This document shows positions 35,094 through 43,442 of a stretch of 64,000 bases of DNA, in pieces; the stretch's first letter is position 1; every line of letters begins with the position of its first letter. The translations under genes were made by a program, and so were the position numbers. Below the pieces are notes generated by a model that was not told where the DNA came from, did no database searches, and saw only the letters and a program-made list of their open reading frames with translations. This stretch comes from Cytobacillus sp. S13-E01 (GTDB lineage: Bacteria; Bacillota; Bacilli; Bacillales; Bacillaceae_L): positions 310,001 to 374,000 of the forward strand of contig NZ_JARFVC010000001.1 of assembly GCF_029193815.1 (NCBI RefSeq). The letters are read 5' to 3'.

Positions 35094-35873
35094 TTATTTC
35101 CCTTTAAAAATCGGTCTTCTTTTTTCTTTAAAAGCTGTTACACCTTCAAGGTGGTCCACTGTTTGCACCATTAATGTTTGCGTAATTCGTTCTTGTTCAA
35201 GAATTTCATCAAGACTTGCTACAAACGATTGATCAGCTATTTTTTTAATCATCCCATATGCTTTACTTGGTCCAGCAGCTAGTTTAGTAGCAAGCTTCAT
35301 TGTTCCTTCCTGTAAGCCTTCCGCTTGGAATAAATAATTTACAATTCCATATTCATTTGCAGTTTTTGCAGTAATAGGTTCTCCACTAAAGAATAATTGT
35401 TTTGCGCGATACGGTCCTATCATTCTTGGAAGGAAATACAATCCGCCACCATCTGAAATCAACCCTACCTGTGAAAAACTTAACGCAAATTTACTATCTT
35501 CAGCTGCAACGATAATGTCACACGCTAACGCTAAGTTAAAACCAGCACCCGCCGCAAAGCCATGTACAGCAGCAATTATTGGTTTTTCAAGTTTCTTCAT
35601 CGCTAGAATACATTCATTCAATTTTCCAATATGATCATATACTTGAACAGGAGAAGCTTCCCCCATTGTTTTTACATCTCCACCTGCTGTAAAGGACCTA
35701 CCAGCTCCAGATAAAACAACCACTCGAATTTCGTCATTTTCGCCAGCAGCTTTAAAGGCCTCCGTTAGTCCTAAAATCATCTCTGGACTAAATGCGTTTA
35801 AGCTATCTGGACGATTTAAGGTGAGTGACAACACTGGACCTTGGGCGGATACGATTAAATGTTCGTTCGTCAT
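35094..35873 (-). CDS. Enoyl-CoA hydratase/isomerase family protein (PaaG-like)
   Basis: 259 residues, crotonase fold with oxyanion-hole motifs FTAGGDVKTM and HGFAAGAGFNLALACD. At the catalytic position it has SQVGLISDGGGLYFLP, that is, Asp in a GL-x-x-DGG context. This is characteristic of PaaG-type isomerases rather than hydratases with two Glu. It may shift double bonds (enoyl-CoA isomerase) rather than hydrate. AGGAGG precedes the ATG. Follows the SDR gene by 81 nt. Confidence 0.82.
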   Translation of the reverse strand: MTNEHLIVSAQGPVLSLTLNRPDSLNAFSPEMILGLTEAFKAAGENDEIRVVVLSGAGRSFTAGGDVKTMGEASPVQVYDHIGKLNECILAMKKLEKPIIAAVHGFAAGAGFNLALACDIIVAAEDSKFALSFSQVGLISDGGGLYFLPRMIGPYRAKQLFFSGEPITAKTANEYGIVNYLFQAEGLQEGTMKLATKLAAGPSKAYGMIKKIADQSFVASLDEILEQERITQTLMVQTVDHLEGVTAFKEKRRPIFKGK

Positions 35874-35954
35874 AAGTTACCTCCTTGATTATCGTTTTAA
35901 TTGTGAAAACTACTCGAAAATAACATACTGCTATTTCCCGTTTTTTTTTAAATT

Positions 35955-36740
35955 TTATTTTATTAGCCAACCACCATCTGCTAGCACATCTGAACCAGTC
36001 ATATAAGATGCCTCCTGAGAAGCCACGAATGTAATAATATTTGCAATCTCCTCCGGCCTTCCAACACGTCTTAATGCCGTACTTCTCTTAATCGCTTCTA
36101 CGAAATGCTCATTTTGCAGACCCTGTTCTGTTAAAGGGGTCTCAACAAATCCCGGTGAAACAGAATTCACCCGAATACCATGTGGTGCTAATTCAAGCGC
36201 TAAAGCCCTAGTAAAATTGATAACAGCTGCTTTAGCCGAACTATAGTGTGGTATATGGGATCCCGCTTTATGTCCAGATAACGAAGCAATATTTACGATT
36301 GAACGGTCTCTTCGCTCATCATCACTTTCTTTATTACTTGCATCGACCATTACCTTTCCAAGTGCCTTAGAAACAAGAAATACGCTTTTCAGATTGGTTT
36401 CTTGAACTAAGTCCCAATCTTGAGAGGTTGTTTCAAGTATTTTTGATTGCAAAGACCCACCAGCATTATTAACAACTATGTGTAAATTCCCATAATTGCC
36501 TTCTATAAAGGCGGCTAGTTCATTAACATCCTCTTCACTTGTTACATCAGCAACAAATAGGTCAGCCGTTGGTATTTTACTGGTTTCATTAATTTTATTT
36601 GCCACTCTTTCAAGCTTTGATCTTGTTCTGCCAACCAAGATTACCTTAGATCCCTCATTCGCAAGACGAATCGCAGTATATTCGCCAATCCCACTACCTG
36701 CTCCAGTTACTACAGAAACGGTTTGTGAAAATCTTGTCAT
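35955..36740 (-). CDS. Short-chain dehydrogenase/reductase
   Basis: 261 residues, classical SDR: TGAGSGIG nucleotide loop (12-19), NNAGG, Ser in NIASLSG, YSSAK catalytic Tyr/Lys, and PGFVETPL. A charged insertion (NKESDDERRDR) precedes the catalytic Ser. Probably reduces or oxidises a hydroxyacyl-CoA, or a 4-keto/4-hydroxy intermediate if the pathway proposed in the findings holds. 40 nt downstream of fadE. Confidence 0.83.
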   Translation of the reverse strand: MTRFSQTVSVVTGAGSGIGEYTAIRLANEGSKVILVGRTRSKLERVANKINETSKIPTADLFVADVTSEEDVNELAAFIEGNYGNLHIVVNNAGGSLQSKILETTSQDWDLVQETNLKSVFLVSKALGKVMVDASNKESDDERRDRSIVNIASLSGHKAGSHIPHYSSAKAAVINFTRALALELAPHGIRVNSVSPGFVETPLTEQGLQNEHFVEAIKRSTALRRVGRPEEIANIITFVASQEASYMTGSDVLADGGWLIK

Positions 36741-36780
36741 TTTACATCCTCCCTTACATTACGAAAGCTTAAGGTGAACA

Positions 36781-38553
36781 CTAATTGGTATATAGTTCTG
36801 TCTGGGCTAATACTTCTGCAATCTCTCGGTTATACTTGGCAGCTCCTTCATTTTGGAAGCGACTTAAATTTTTAATAATAAGTCCTATTGTTTGTTGCAG
36901 TTTAACTCCTTCTATTGCAGTTGTTACTAGCTTTCTAGCAGACACTTCAACTTCTAATACCACATCATTAATAAATGCAATCGCCAATTTTTCTTTAAAA
37001 ACTTCTTTTTCCAGTCCATTTTTATTGATTGCCTTTAGAGAACGAAGTACCACAGATTCGGCAGCAAATAGATTAATTGCGATGTCTGCTAACTTCATTA
37101 GAGCTTCTTGTTCGTCTTGAAGACTTGCACCATAGGCCTCATATACAACACCTGCACAAAGTAGGAAAATTCGTCTAATCGACGCTACTGCTTCAAGCTC
37201 CCTAGCTAGTGGACCATCAAAGTTTGTTTTTGGTTCTTGTAGTTCGAGCACTGCTTTTTGAACCACTTCCTCTAAATGTATTTCTCCTTTTACCGCTTTT
37301 CTAAACAAATGTGTAGGAATTAGTAATCGATTGATTTCGTTTGTTCCCTCAAATATACGATTGATTCTAGAATCCCTGTACATTTGTTCAACTCTGTATT
37401 CTTTAATAAAACCTGCCCCACCATGCAGCTGAAGAGCCTCATCTGCAACTTGATCTAACGTTTCTGAGCCATACACTTTACAAATCGCACACTCTGTTGC
37501 ATATTCCATCATTCTTTTACCTACTAATTCCAGATCAGTAGAATCGTATAAATCACCTAAGGCGTCCTCTATCAAATGAGCAGTACGATATTGGATTGAT
37601 TCTGCCGCATAAATTCGTGACGCCATTTTCGCTATTTTTTCTTTTGTAGCTCCAAATTCTGCGATAGCCTTCCCAAACTGTATCCGCTCATTTGTGAATT
37701 TTAATGCTAAATGAAGGCCATATTTACCTGCACCCATACAAGCTGATCCTAAGTTAAACCGACCAAGGTTAAGAACATTTAATGCTATAACATGACCTTT
37801 ACCTACCTCTCCAAGTAGGTTATCTACTGGTACTATGCAATCTTCAAAGATCACAGATCTAGTTGAAGAGCCTTTAATGCCCATTTTCTTTTCTTCTGGA
37901 CCTAGTGACAATCCTGGAAAGTCCTTTTCAACAATAAATGCAGTAAATTTAGTTCCATCTACTTTTGCATATACGATAAAAGTGTCTGAAAAAACTGCAT
38001 TTGTAATATATAACTTTGTTCCGTTTAATAGATAGTGAGTACCCTCTTCATTCAATCTAGCCGTTGTTTTAGCTGCAAGAGCATCTGAACCTGAGCCAGG
38101 CTCGGTTAAACAATACGCTCCTAGATATTCACCAGAAGCAAGCTTGGGTAGATATTTCGCTTTTTGCTCTGGTGTACCAAAGTAAGTAATTGGAAGTGTC
38201 GCTATACATGTGTGGTTTGAATGTGCAACCCCATATCCGCCTGCTCTTCCAATTACTTCGCCAACTAAACCTTTGCTTATCTTATCTAATCCCAAACCAC
38301 CATATGCCTCAGGGATACTATGTGCCAGAAGACCAAGGTCTCCTGCTTTATGAAGTAGCCTAACTACTCTATTAAAATCTTGATTTTCAATCGCTTCATT
38401 ATAGGGATCTACTTCTTTTTCAATAAATTGCTTTGCCGTAGAAGCAATCATTTTATGTTCATCTGTAAAATCCTCAGGAGTAAACAATTGATCTACTTCT
38501 AGTTCTGTGAATAAAAAGGTAGCACCTGCAACATTCGTTCTTGTTTTCTCCAC
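36781..38553 (-). CDS. fadE: Acyl-CoA dehydrogenase FadE-like
   Basis: 590 residues, close to the 594 of B. subtilis FadE and longer than the classical ~380-residue enzymes because of a C-terminal extension. LGAYCLTEPGSGSDA (FAD/substrate region), YITNAVFSDTFIVYAK and RINRIFEGTNEINRLLIP are standard. The start is GTG at 38553 with GGAGGAG 9 nt before it; longer readings upstream would run into the ComB-family gene. Performs the first oxidation step of beta-oxidation, passing electrons to ETF, which is not encoded in the window. Confidence 0.9.
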   Translation of the reverse strand: MEKTRTNVAGATFLFTELEVDQLFTPEDFTDEHKMIASTAKQFIEKEVDPYNEAIENQDFNRVVRLLHKAGDLGLLAHSIPEAYGGLGLDKISKGLVGEVIGRAGGYGVAHSNHTCIATLPITYFGTPEQKAKYLPKLASGEYLGAYCLTEPGSGSDALAAKTTARLNEEGTHYLLNGTKLYITNAVFSDTFIVYAKVDGTKFTAFIVEKDFPGLSLGPEEKKMGIKGSSTRSVIFEDCIVPVDNLLGEVGKGHVIALNVLNLGRFNLGSACMGAGKYGLHLALKFTNERIQFGKAIAEFGATKEKIAKMASRIYAAESIQYRTAHLIEDALGDLYDSTDLELVGKRMMEYATECAICKVYGSETLDQVADEALQLHGGAGFIKEYRVEQMYRDSRINRIFEGTNEINRLLIPTHLFRKAVKGEIHLEEVVQKAVLELQEPKTNFDGPLARELEAVASIRRIFLLCAGVVYEAYGASLQDEQEALMKLADIAINLFAAESVVLRSLKAINKNGLEKEVFKEKLAIAFINDVVLEVEVSARKLVTTAIEGVKLQQTIGLIIKNLSRFQNEGAAKYNREIAEVLAQTELYTN

Positions 38554-38566
38554 TTCTAATCTCCTC

Positions 38567-39292
38567 CTATACAACAACTTTGCCTTTAGATAAATAAGGT
38601 ACGATAGGTAAAAATCCGTGTTTTCCAACAAATTGAACTTCTTCTTCAAACCCATATTTTGAAAGCATTTGCCCAACTCGAGAGGTGAGTAATACTTCAT
38701 CACTTTTCTGATGGTTTCCCCTATAAAAGAGTAAGGCAGACAATGCTGCGTCGGTTAAATTCCACTGGTTATCAGCGTTATTAAGTAAGCAATCAAGGAA
38801 ATACCCTGCACCATAGAAATCTTCAATACAAAACTCTCCACCTGAACCCGAGCAAATTACAACAAGCGTTTCATCTTTATGTAGTCTATTGATTGTGTCT
38901 GCTACTGCACTTCCATTTAGAAGTGAGCAGATATACACCTTTTTTGCTTCGGATGCTTTATTAATCGCAACTGTTCCATTTGTAGTTGATAGTATCATTG
39001 TCTTGTCTTTAATATGTTCTTTAAGCTTTAGTGGGTTTGGGTCAAGAAATCCTTCAATTGTTACACCTTCATACTCGCCTACCAAGGCGTAACTATCTCT
39101 GATTCTACCTTCCGCCTCTTTTTTCGCAGCTTCACCATTTAAGACTGGAATGACTTCTTTTGCTCCAAAATATAGCCCAGAGGTTATCGTCGATGTAGCT
39201 AGAAGTACATCAAATACGACAGCGATTTTATTATCCTTCATTTTTTCTTCATCAATTTCTTCCTTCTTCATGAGAAGATGGAGTTTTGGCAT
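38567..39292 (-). CDS. 2-phosphosulfolactate phosphatase family protein (ComB-like)
   Basis: 241 residues. AVVFDVLLATSTITSGL, LSTTNGTVAI, CSGSGGEFCIEDFYGAG and the C-terminal GFLPIVPYLSKGKVVV fit the ComB family, which removes phosphate from 2-phosphosulfolactate in coenzyme M or sulfolactate synthesis. No phosphosulfolactate synthase (ComA/YitD) is near. It lies 13 nt upstream of fadE and 48 nt downstream of an APH-type kinase, so here it may act on a phosphorylated acyl intermediate. Start ATG at 39292 is 8 nt after AAGGG. The biochemical role is open. Confidence 0.78.
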   Translation of the reverse strand: MPKLHLLMKKEEIDEEKMKDNKIAVVFDVLLATSTITSGLYFGAKEVIPVLNGEAAKKEAEGRIRDSYALVGEYEGVTIEGFLDPNPLKLKEHIKDKTMILSTTNGTVAINKASEAKKVYICSLLNGSAVADTINRLHKDETLVVICSGSGGEFCIEDFYGAGYFLDCLLNNADNQWNLTDAALSALLFYRGNHQKSDEVLLTSRVGQMLSKYGFEEEVQFVGKHGFLPIVPYLSKGKVVV

Positions 39293-39340
39293 GGTAAGCA
39301 CCCTTTCAAACTAGCTATGAGATTGATTCACACCACACCC

Positions 39341-40402
39341 TTAATAAGATGCCTGCAATGCATATTGAATTAAACTTTTAACAGTGTGATTAAAATGAGC
39401 AAACCGTTTATCATTTGTTTGGCCTTTTTTATATCGATAGTAAATTTGCTGACAAATTACAGCTAGCTTAAAGTAAGCAAAGGTTAAATAAAAATTTATT
39501 GTTGATACATCTCTGCCACTCTTTTTTGCATATTCTTCGATAAATTCAGTTCGTGTGTAAAATCCATCATTTACTGTTACAGGTGGTTTACCTAAACCGC
39601 GTTTTAGCAAGTCTGGGTCATCGGCTTGAATCCAGTAACTCATTGTAGCGCCTAAATCAACAAGTGGATCACCTATTGTTGTCATTTCCCAATCAAATAA
39701 TCCAACCATTTTCGTTAAGTCCTCTGAAAACATTGCATTATTAAGTTTAAAATCATAATGAATGACCGTTGGGGTAGGAGATGCAGGGATATTATTTACC
39801 ATCCATTTTTTAAGCTTCTCAACTTCAGGTATCTCATCGGTTATCGAACGTTCATATCTAGAAATCCACCCATGAACTTGTCGTTCCATAAAGCCATTTG
39901 GCTGACTGATTTCTTTTAATCCTGTCCTAGAATAATCAATATCATGTAGCTGAACAAGCGTATCAACCATTGTCTTTGAAATTTTTCTACACACTTCATG
40001 TGTTGGTTCAATGTGTTCTGGAAAACTTGTATCTAACACAATCCCATTCTTACGCTCCATGATAAAAAACGGACTGCCTACTATATTAGTGTCATCGGAA
40101 AAAAGAAAAGGTTTTGGAGCTAGTGAAAAAACAGGGTATAGCTCTGAAATAATTCTAAACTCCCTGTTCATATCATGTGCCTTTGGTGCAACAGGCCCAA
40201 GTGGCGGGCGTCTAAGAACAGCTGTCCATTCACCAATCGTTAATTGATAGGTTAAATTAGAATGCCCTGCTCCAAATTGTTCGATCGTAAGGTCCCCTGA
40301 AGGCAAATCTACTATTTGTTCTCTTAGGAAATTTTCAAGAATTGCTGTATCTAATTCTTCCCCCTTACGAACAGGAATTGTATCTTTTACATTATTTGTC
40401 AT
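39341..40402 (-). CDS. APH-family kinase, ACAD10/ACAD11 N-domain type
   Basis: 353 residues. Protein-kinase-like fold of aminoglycoside phosphotransferases with catalytic loop HYDFKLNN (D218 counted from the preceding TTG codon), metal-binding FDWEMTTIGDP (D238) and an N-terminal FGAGHSNLTY nucleotide loop. LRRPPLGPVAPKAHDMNREFRI is typical of the ACAD10/11-associated branch, not of antibiotic-resistance enzymes. Relatives (LvaA, ACAD10/11) phosphorylate 4-hydroxyacyl-CoA. ATG at 40402 follows GAGGGG. Neighbours are a thioesterase, a ComB-type phosphatase and fadE. Family call is strong; substrate is inferred. Confidence 0.82.
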   Translation of the reverse strand: MTNNVKDTIPVRKGEELDTAILENFLREQIVDLPSGDLTIEQFGAGHSNLTYQLTIGEWTAVLRRPPLGPVAPKAHDMNREFRIISELYPVFSLAPKPFLFSDDTNIVGSPFFIMERKNGIVLDTSFPEHIEPTHEVCRKISKTMVDTLVQLHDIDYSRTGLKEISQPNGFMERQVHGWISRYERSITDEIPEVEKLKKWMVNNIPASPTPTVIHYDFKLNNAMFSEDLTKMVGLFDWEMTTIGDPLVDLGATMSYWIQADDPDLLKRGLGKPPVTVNDGFYTRTEFIEEYAKKSGRDVSTINFYLTFAYFKLAVICQQIYYRYKKGQTNDKRFAHFNHTVKSLIQYALQASY

Positions 40403-40437
40403 CAATACCCCTCCCCTTTCTTATGATTTACAAATAG

Positions 40438-40842
40438 TTAACTAACTGCGAGATGGCGTTCAAGCTCAACTTTTAATAGCTCTGGTATTACTTCACTCTG
40501 CTGTTTTTCAAAGTCAAAATAGACAATGATTGCATTTGCTTGAGCTATTAAGCTTCCAGTATGATCGTCCAAAATATCATGATCCAGTTGAAAGCTCTTG
40601 TTTCCAATTCTTGAAACATTCGTTGTGACTTTTAATAGTTGATTAAAGTAACCTTGATCAACAAAATCACATTTTGTTGAAGCAAGTATAAAGTTCCATG
40701 TTTTTGTATTCATGTTATACCCGATAGATTCAAAAAATCGGATCCGTGCTTCCTCTAAGTAAATAAAATAACTTGAATTATTTATGTGACCAAGTGCATC
40801 CGTTTCACCAAATCGAACCGTTATCTTTGATATATGCTTCAT
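40438..40842 (-). CDS. Hotdog-fold acyl-CoA thioesterase (4HBT family)
   Basis: 134 residues. VRFGETDALGHINNSSYFIYLEEARIRFF carries the conserved Asp of 4-hydroxybenzoyl-CoA-type thioesterases (YbgC/FadM-like). It would release free acid and CoA from acyl-CoA, perhaps relieving CoA trapping. GGGAG precedes the ATG; 25 nt after the enoyl-CoA hydratase gene. Confidence 0.84.
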   Translation of the reverse strand: MKHISKITVRFGETDALGHINNSSYFIYLEEARIRFFESIGYNMNTKTWNFILASTKCDFVDQGYFNQLLKVTTNVSRIGNKSFQLDHDILDDHTGSLIAQANAIIVYFDFEKQQSEVIPELLKVELERHLAVS

Positions 40843-40867
40843 GAGATCATCTCCCTAGATTACTATT

Positions 40868-41647
40868 CTATCTATTCGAGAACGTAGGTCTTCTTTTTTC
40901 GATAAATGCCTGCACACCTTCTTTAATGTCTTCTGTTTGAAATACTTCTTCAAACAACTCTGCTTCTCGTTCAATACTTTTCTCAAGTGATAAATCCGCT
41001 CCCTCATCCACGGCTCTTTTAATACGAGAAAGAGCTTGTAGTGAGTGTCTACTTATCTTTTTTGCTAAATCTTTTGCTGTTTGTAACCCCTCACCTGTTG
41101 GAACGACTGAATTCACTAGGCCAATTTTTTCAGCGGTTTGCGCTGTAATGGCATCCCCAGTGAACATAAGCTCTTTTGCTTTTGACTCACCTACTAGTCT
41201 AGGTAGGCGTTGTGTACCACCACCACCAGGGAACAAACCAAGCTTAATTTCAGGTAAACCTAACTGAGCATGCTCTTCAGCAATTCGAATATCACAGGTT
41301 AGCGCTAATTCACAGCCACCCCCCAGTGTTAAACCGTTTAAAACGGCAATGGTCGGCTTTGGAAAATTGTCTATTCGATTTAATACTGCATGTGATTCCA
41401 TAAACGTTGGCTTTAAGTTTGCCTTACCTATTAATTGAGGAAATTCTTTTATGTCAGCACCTGCCATGAAAGCTTTGTTACCATAACCTGTAATAATTAC
41501 TGCTACAACTTCATCGTCATATTCAAAACCTGAAAAAACTTCATTAAGCTCTTGCACAACTAACGTGTTCATGACATTTAGAGGGGGATTATTTATAGTA
41601 ACAATGGCTACTTTTTCGGCTTTTTCAACTTGAACAAACAGTGTCAT
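40868..41647 (-). CDS. Enoyl-CoA hydratase
   Basis: 259 residues, crotonase fold. Both catalytic glutamates are in place (GGGCELALTCD and LGLPEIKLGLFPGGGGTQRLPR), so it should be a true hydratase, unlike the PaaG-like gene at 35094. FMAGADIKEF supplies the oxyanion hole. The start overlaps the 3-hydroxyacyl-CoA dehydrogenase stop (TAATG). Confidence 0.88.
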   Translation of the reverse strand: MTLFVQVEKAEKVAIVTINNPPLNVMNTLVVQELNEVFSGFEYDDEVVAVIITGYGNKAFMAGADIKEFPQLIGKANLKPTFMESHAVLNRIDNFPKPTIAVLNGLTLGGGCELALTCDIRIAEEHAQLGLPEIKLGLFPGGGGTQRLPRLVGESKAKELMFTGDAITAQTAEKIGLVNSVVPTGEGLQTAKDLAKKISRHSLQALSRIKRAVDEGADLSLEKSIEREAELFEEVFQTEDIKEGVQAFIEKRRPTFSNR

Positions 41648-42531
41648 TAACTCTTCACTCCTTCTTTTGGATAATCATAAAAGCCTTTACCCGTTTTACG
41701 ACCAAGGTGGCCAGCTTTTATTTTTTCCTCGATACACACAGGTGGTTTATCAGCTAAATCACCTGTTTCAGCAAAGCGTTGTTCCATTACATAATATCCA
41801 ACGTCTATTCCTGACAAATCCATCAGTTCAAAGGGACCAATTGGATGATTTAAAGCCTTCCTACAAATAATATCGATATCTTTATAATCACAGATACCTT
41901 GCTCAAATAAACTTACTGCCTCACGCTGTAAAGCTCCTAGAATCCGATTAGCTACAAATCCGGAAATTTCTTTTCGAAGTAAGACTCCCGTGCGATTTAA
42001 TTGCTTACAAACATCCATTGTAAGCATGGCAGTTTCTTCCGATGTCTTTTCACTCATAACAACCTCAACACAATCCATAACCAGTGGTGGGAAAAAGAAG
42101 TGCATATTACAAATTTTATCTGCTCGATTTGTTTTTTCTGCAATCAATGAATTTACAATTGTTGAACTGTTAGATGCTAAAATTGCATGTTTCGGTGTAA
42201 TTTCATCGAGTTTTTTAAAGACTTCTCTTTTTATATCAAGCTTTTCTACAATAGCTTCAATTACGAAGTCAGCTTGTTTTGCTGCATTCTCTAAACTAGT
42301 TGTAAAAGATAAACGGCTGAATGCTGCTAGCTTTTGATCTTCTGAAATTTTTCCTTTTAGGATCCATTTACTCATAATAGATTCTAATTTATCTTTCGCA
42401 TTTTGCAGGGCTGCTTCATTAAGATCTTGAATGGTTGTTTCATATCCCCCAAGCGCGCTAAGCATTCCAATTTGGTGACCCATTTGTCCTGCACCTAGAA
42501 CGGTTATATTTTTTATTTCTATAGTGTTCAA
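41647..42531 (-). CDS. 3-hydroxyacyl-CoA dehydrogenase (3-hydroxybutyryl-CoA dehydrogenase type)
   Basis: 294 residues. Rossmann loop VLGAGQMGHQIG, SNSS, catalytic His in NMHFFFPPLVMDCVEVV, and the C-terminal domain ISGFVANRI ... NHPIGPFELMDLSGID. The usual HFFNP is HFFFP here, a mild deviation. Start is TTG at 42531 with AGGAGG 8 nt upstream. First gene of the nine-gene beta-oxidation operon that runs to 34105, directly behind a TetR-type palindrome. Confidence 0.88.
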   Translation of the reverse strand: MNTIEIKNITVLGAGQMGHQIGMLSALGGYETTIQDLNEAALQNAKDKLESIMSKWILKGKISEDQKLAAFSRLSFTTSLENAAKQADFVIEAIVEKLDIKREVFKKLDEITPKHAILASNSSTIVNSLIAEKTNRADKICNMHFFFPPLVMDCVEVVMSEKTSEETAMLTMDVCKQLNRTGVLLRKEISGFVANRILGALQREAVSLFEQGICDYKDIDIICRKALNHPIGPFELMDLSGIDVGYYVMEQRFAETGDLADKPPVCIEEKIKAGHLGRKTGKGFYDYPKEGVKS

Positions 42532-42552
42532 ATTAATTCCTCCTATCTTTTT

Positions 42553-42570
42553 ACTAACCAGTCAGTATGT
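42553..42570. promoter_or_regulatory. Putative TetR operator 1
   Basis: ACTAACCAGTCAGTATGT, an imperfect 18-bp palindrome matching the site at 49184-49201 at 16 of 18 positions. It lies 22 nt upstream of the 3-hydroxyacyl-CoA dehydrogenase start. Confidence 0.65.
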
Positions 42571-42660
42571 TCACTGTAAAAAAAATTTTGACTATAGTAA
42601 TTTATTCTATATGTAATTAGGAACCCCTTCCTAACATTCGGGATTCCCTACAGTTTATTT

Positions 42661-42740
42661 TAGCTAATCAGAATTTATTTCCAAAAATTGAATGTAAAAG
42701 TGCAACTACGAAACTGTCTTTACCGTACGTTTTCTTTAAG
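42661..42740 (-). repeat. Family B intergenic repeat, copy 3 (shortened)
   Basis: Shares AAAGAAAAC, GTAGTTGCACTTTTA and AAATAAATTCTGATTAGCTA with copy 2, but the two internal stem-loops are missing. It ends one base before the tetR stop codon. Confidence 0.65.
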
Positions 42741-42741
42741 T

Positions 42742-43305
42742 TTAATCCTCAATTCCATTTAAAATCATCTCAACAAAAATTCTTGCTACTTCTTTGTCTT
42801 TGAGTTTTCCTTTCGGGTTAAACCAATTATAACTCCAGTTGGTAATACCGAGTATACCAAACGTTACGATTTCAACTGAGAGGTCACCCCTAAACTCTCC
42901 ATCTTTCACACCCTGTTCCAGTAAGGTTTGGAGATTCAATCTAAATTGATCACGCTTAGGCAATATTTGCGAAAGGTGCTCTTCATTTAAATTTCTCAGT
43001 TCTCGAAAAAATACACGTGCACTCGCACCTTGTTCTTCAATAATATGAATTAACATGTAGACAATTTCATAAAGTTTTGTTTTGCAATCCTTTGATGTAT
43101 CTGCCAAGATCTTAGCTTGTAAGTGCAATAAGTTTTCGATGTAACGAATATGAATATCCATTAACAGTTCTTCTTTACTAGAAAAATAATAATAAAATGT
43201 TCCTTTTGTTACCCCAAGAGAATCAACAATATCTTGTATTGATGTTTCCGTAAATCCCTTTTTTTCAAATAACGCTTTACTTTGCTCTGTAATTCTTTCC
43301 TTCAT
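42742..43305 (-). CDS. TetR-family regulator of the beta-oxidation operons
   Basis: 187 residues. The N-terminal HTH is clear (GFTETSIQDIVDSLGVTKGTFYYYFSSKEELL). The C-terminal ligand domain contains RELRNLNEEHLSQILP and GITNWSYNWFNPKGKL, a pattern shared by acyl-CoA-responsive TetR regulators. It is not the B. subtilis FadR type at its start. It stands at the end of the second operon and just beyond the first, which suits local control; matching palindromes precede both operons. No strong ribosome site is seen. Ligand is inferred to be an acyl-CoA. Confidence 0.82.
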   Translation of the reverse strand: MKERITEQSKALFEKKGFTETSIQDIVDSLGVTKGTFYYYFSSKEELLMDIHIRYIENLLHLQAKILADTSKDCKTKLYEIVYMLIHIIEEQGASARVFFRELRNLNEEHLSQILPKRDQFRLNLQTLLEQGVKDGEFRGDLSVEIVTFGILGITNWSYNWFNPKGKLKDKEVARIFVEMILNGIED

Positions 43306-43400
43306 GACATAGCCTCACAATTCTGTATTTTTCCAAACAAAATTATAACATACTTTTCATCTCCTCTTGATTCTTACGAAAACATATTTATTATGAATTT

Positions 43401-43418
43401 GGCTACCTAAAGGTAGCC
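43401..43418. terminator. Hairpin between the CoA ligase and tetR
   Basis: GGCTACCT / AGGTAGCC with a 2-nt loop; AT-rich flanks but no clean T-run. May partly terminate the second operon before tetR. Confidence 0.5.
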
Positions 43419-43442
43419 ATTATTCTATAGAAACCGATTTAT

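Noticed and set aside
36781-38703. Longer 640-residue form of the FadE-like protein
   Set aside because: The extra N-terminal 50 codons overlap the ComB-family gene and lack a ribosome site; the GTG at 38553 has GGAGGAG at good spacing and gives normal FadE length.
38567-39292. Competence gene comB
   Set aside because: The name ComB here refers to the phosphosulfolactate phosphatase of coenzyme M synthesis, not to DNA uptake.
39341-40402. Possible aminoglycoside-resistance gene
   Set aside because: The APH fold is there, but the sequence follows the ACAD10/11-associated branch and lies within a beta-oxidation operon; nothing points to antibiotics.
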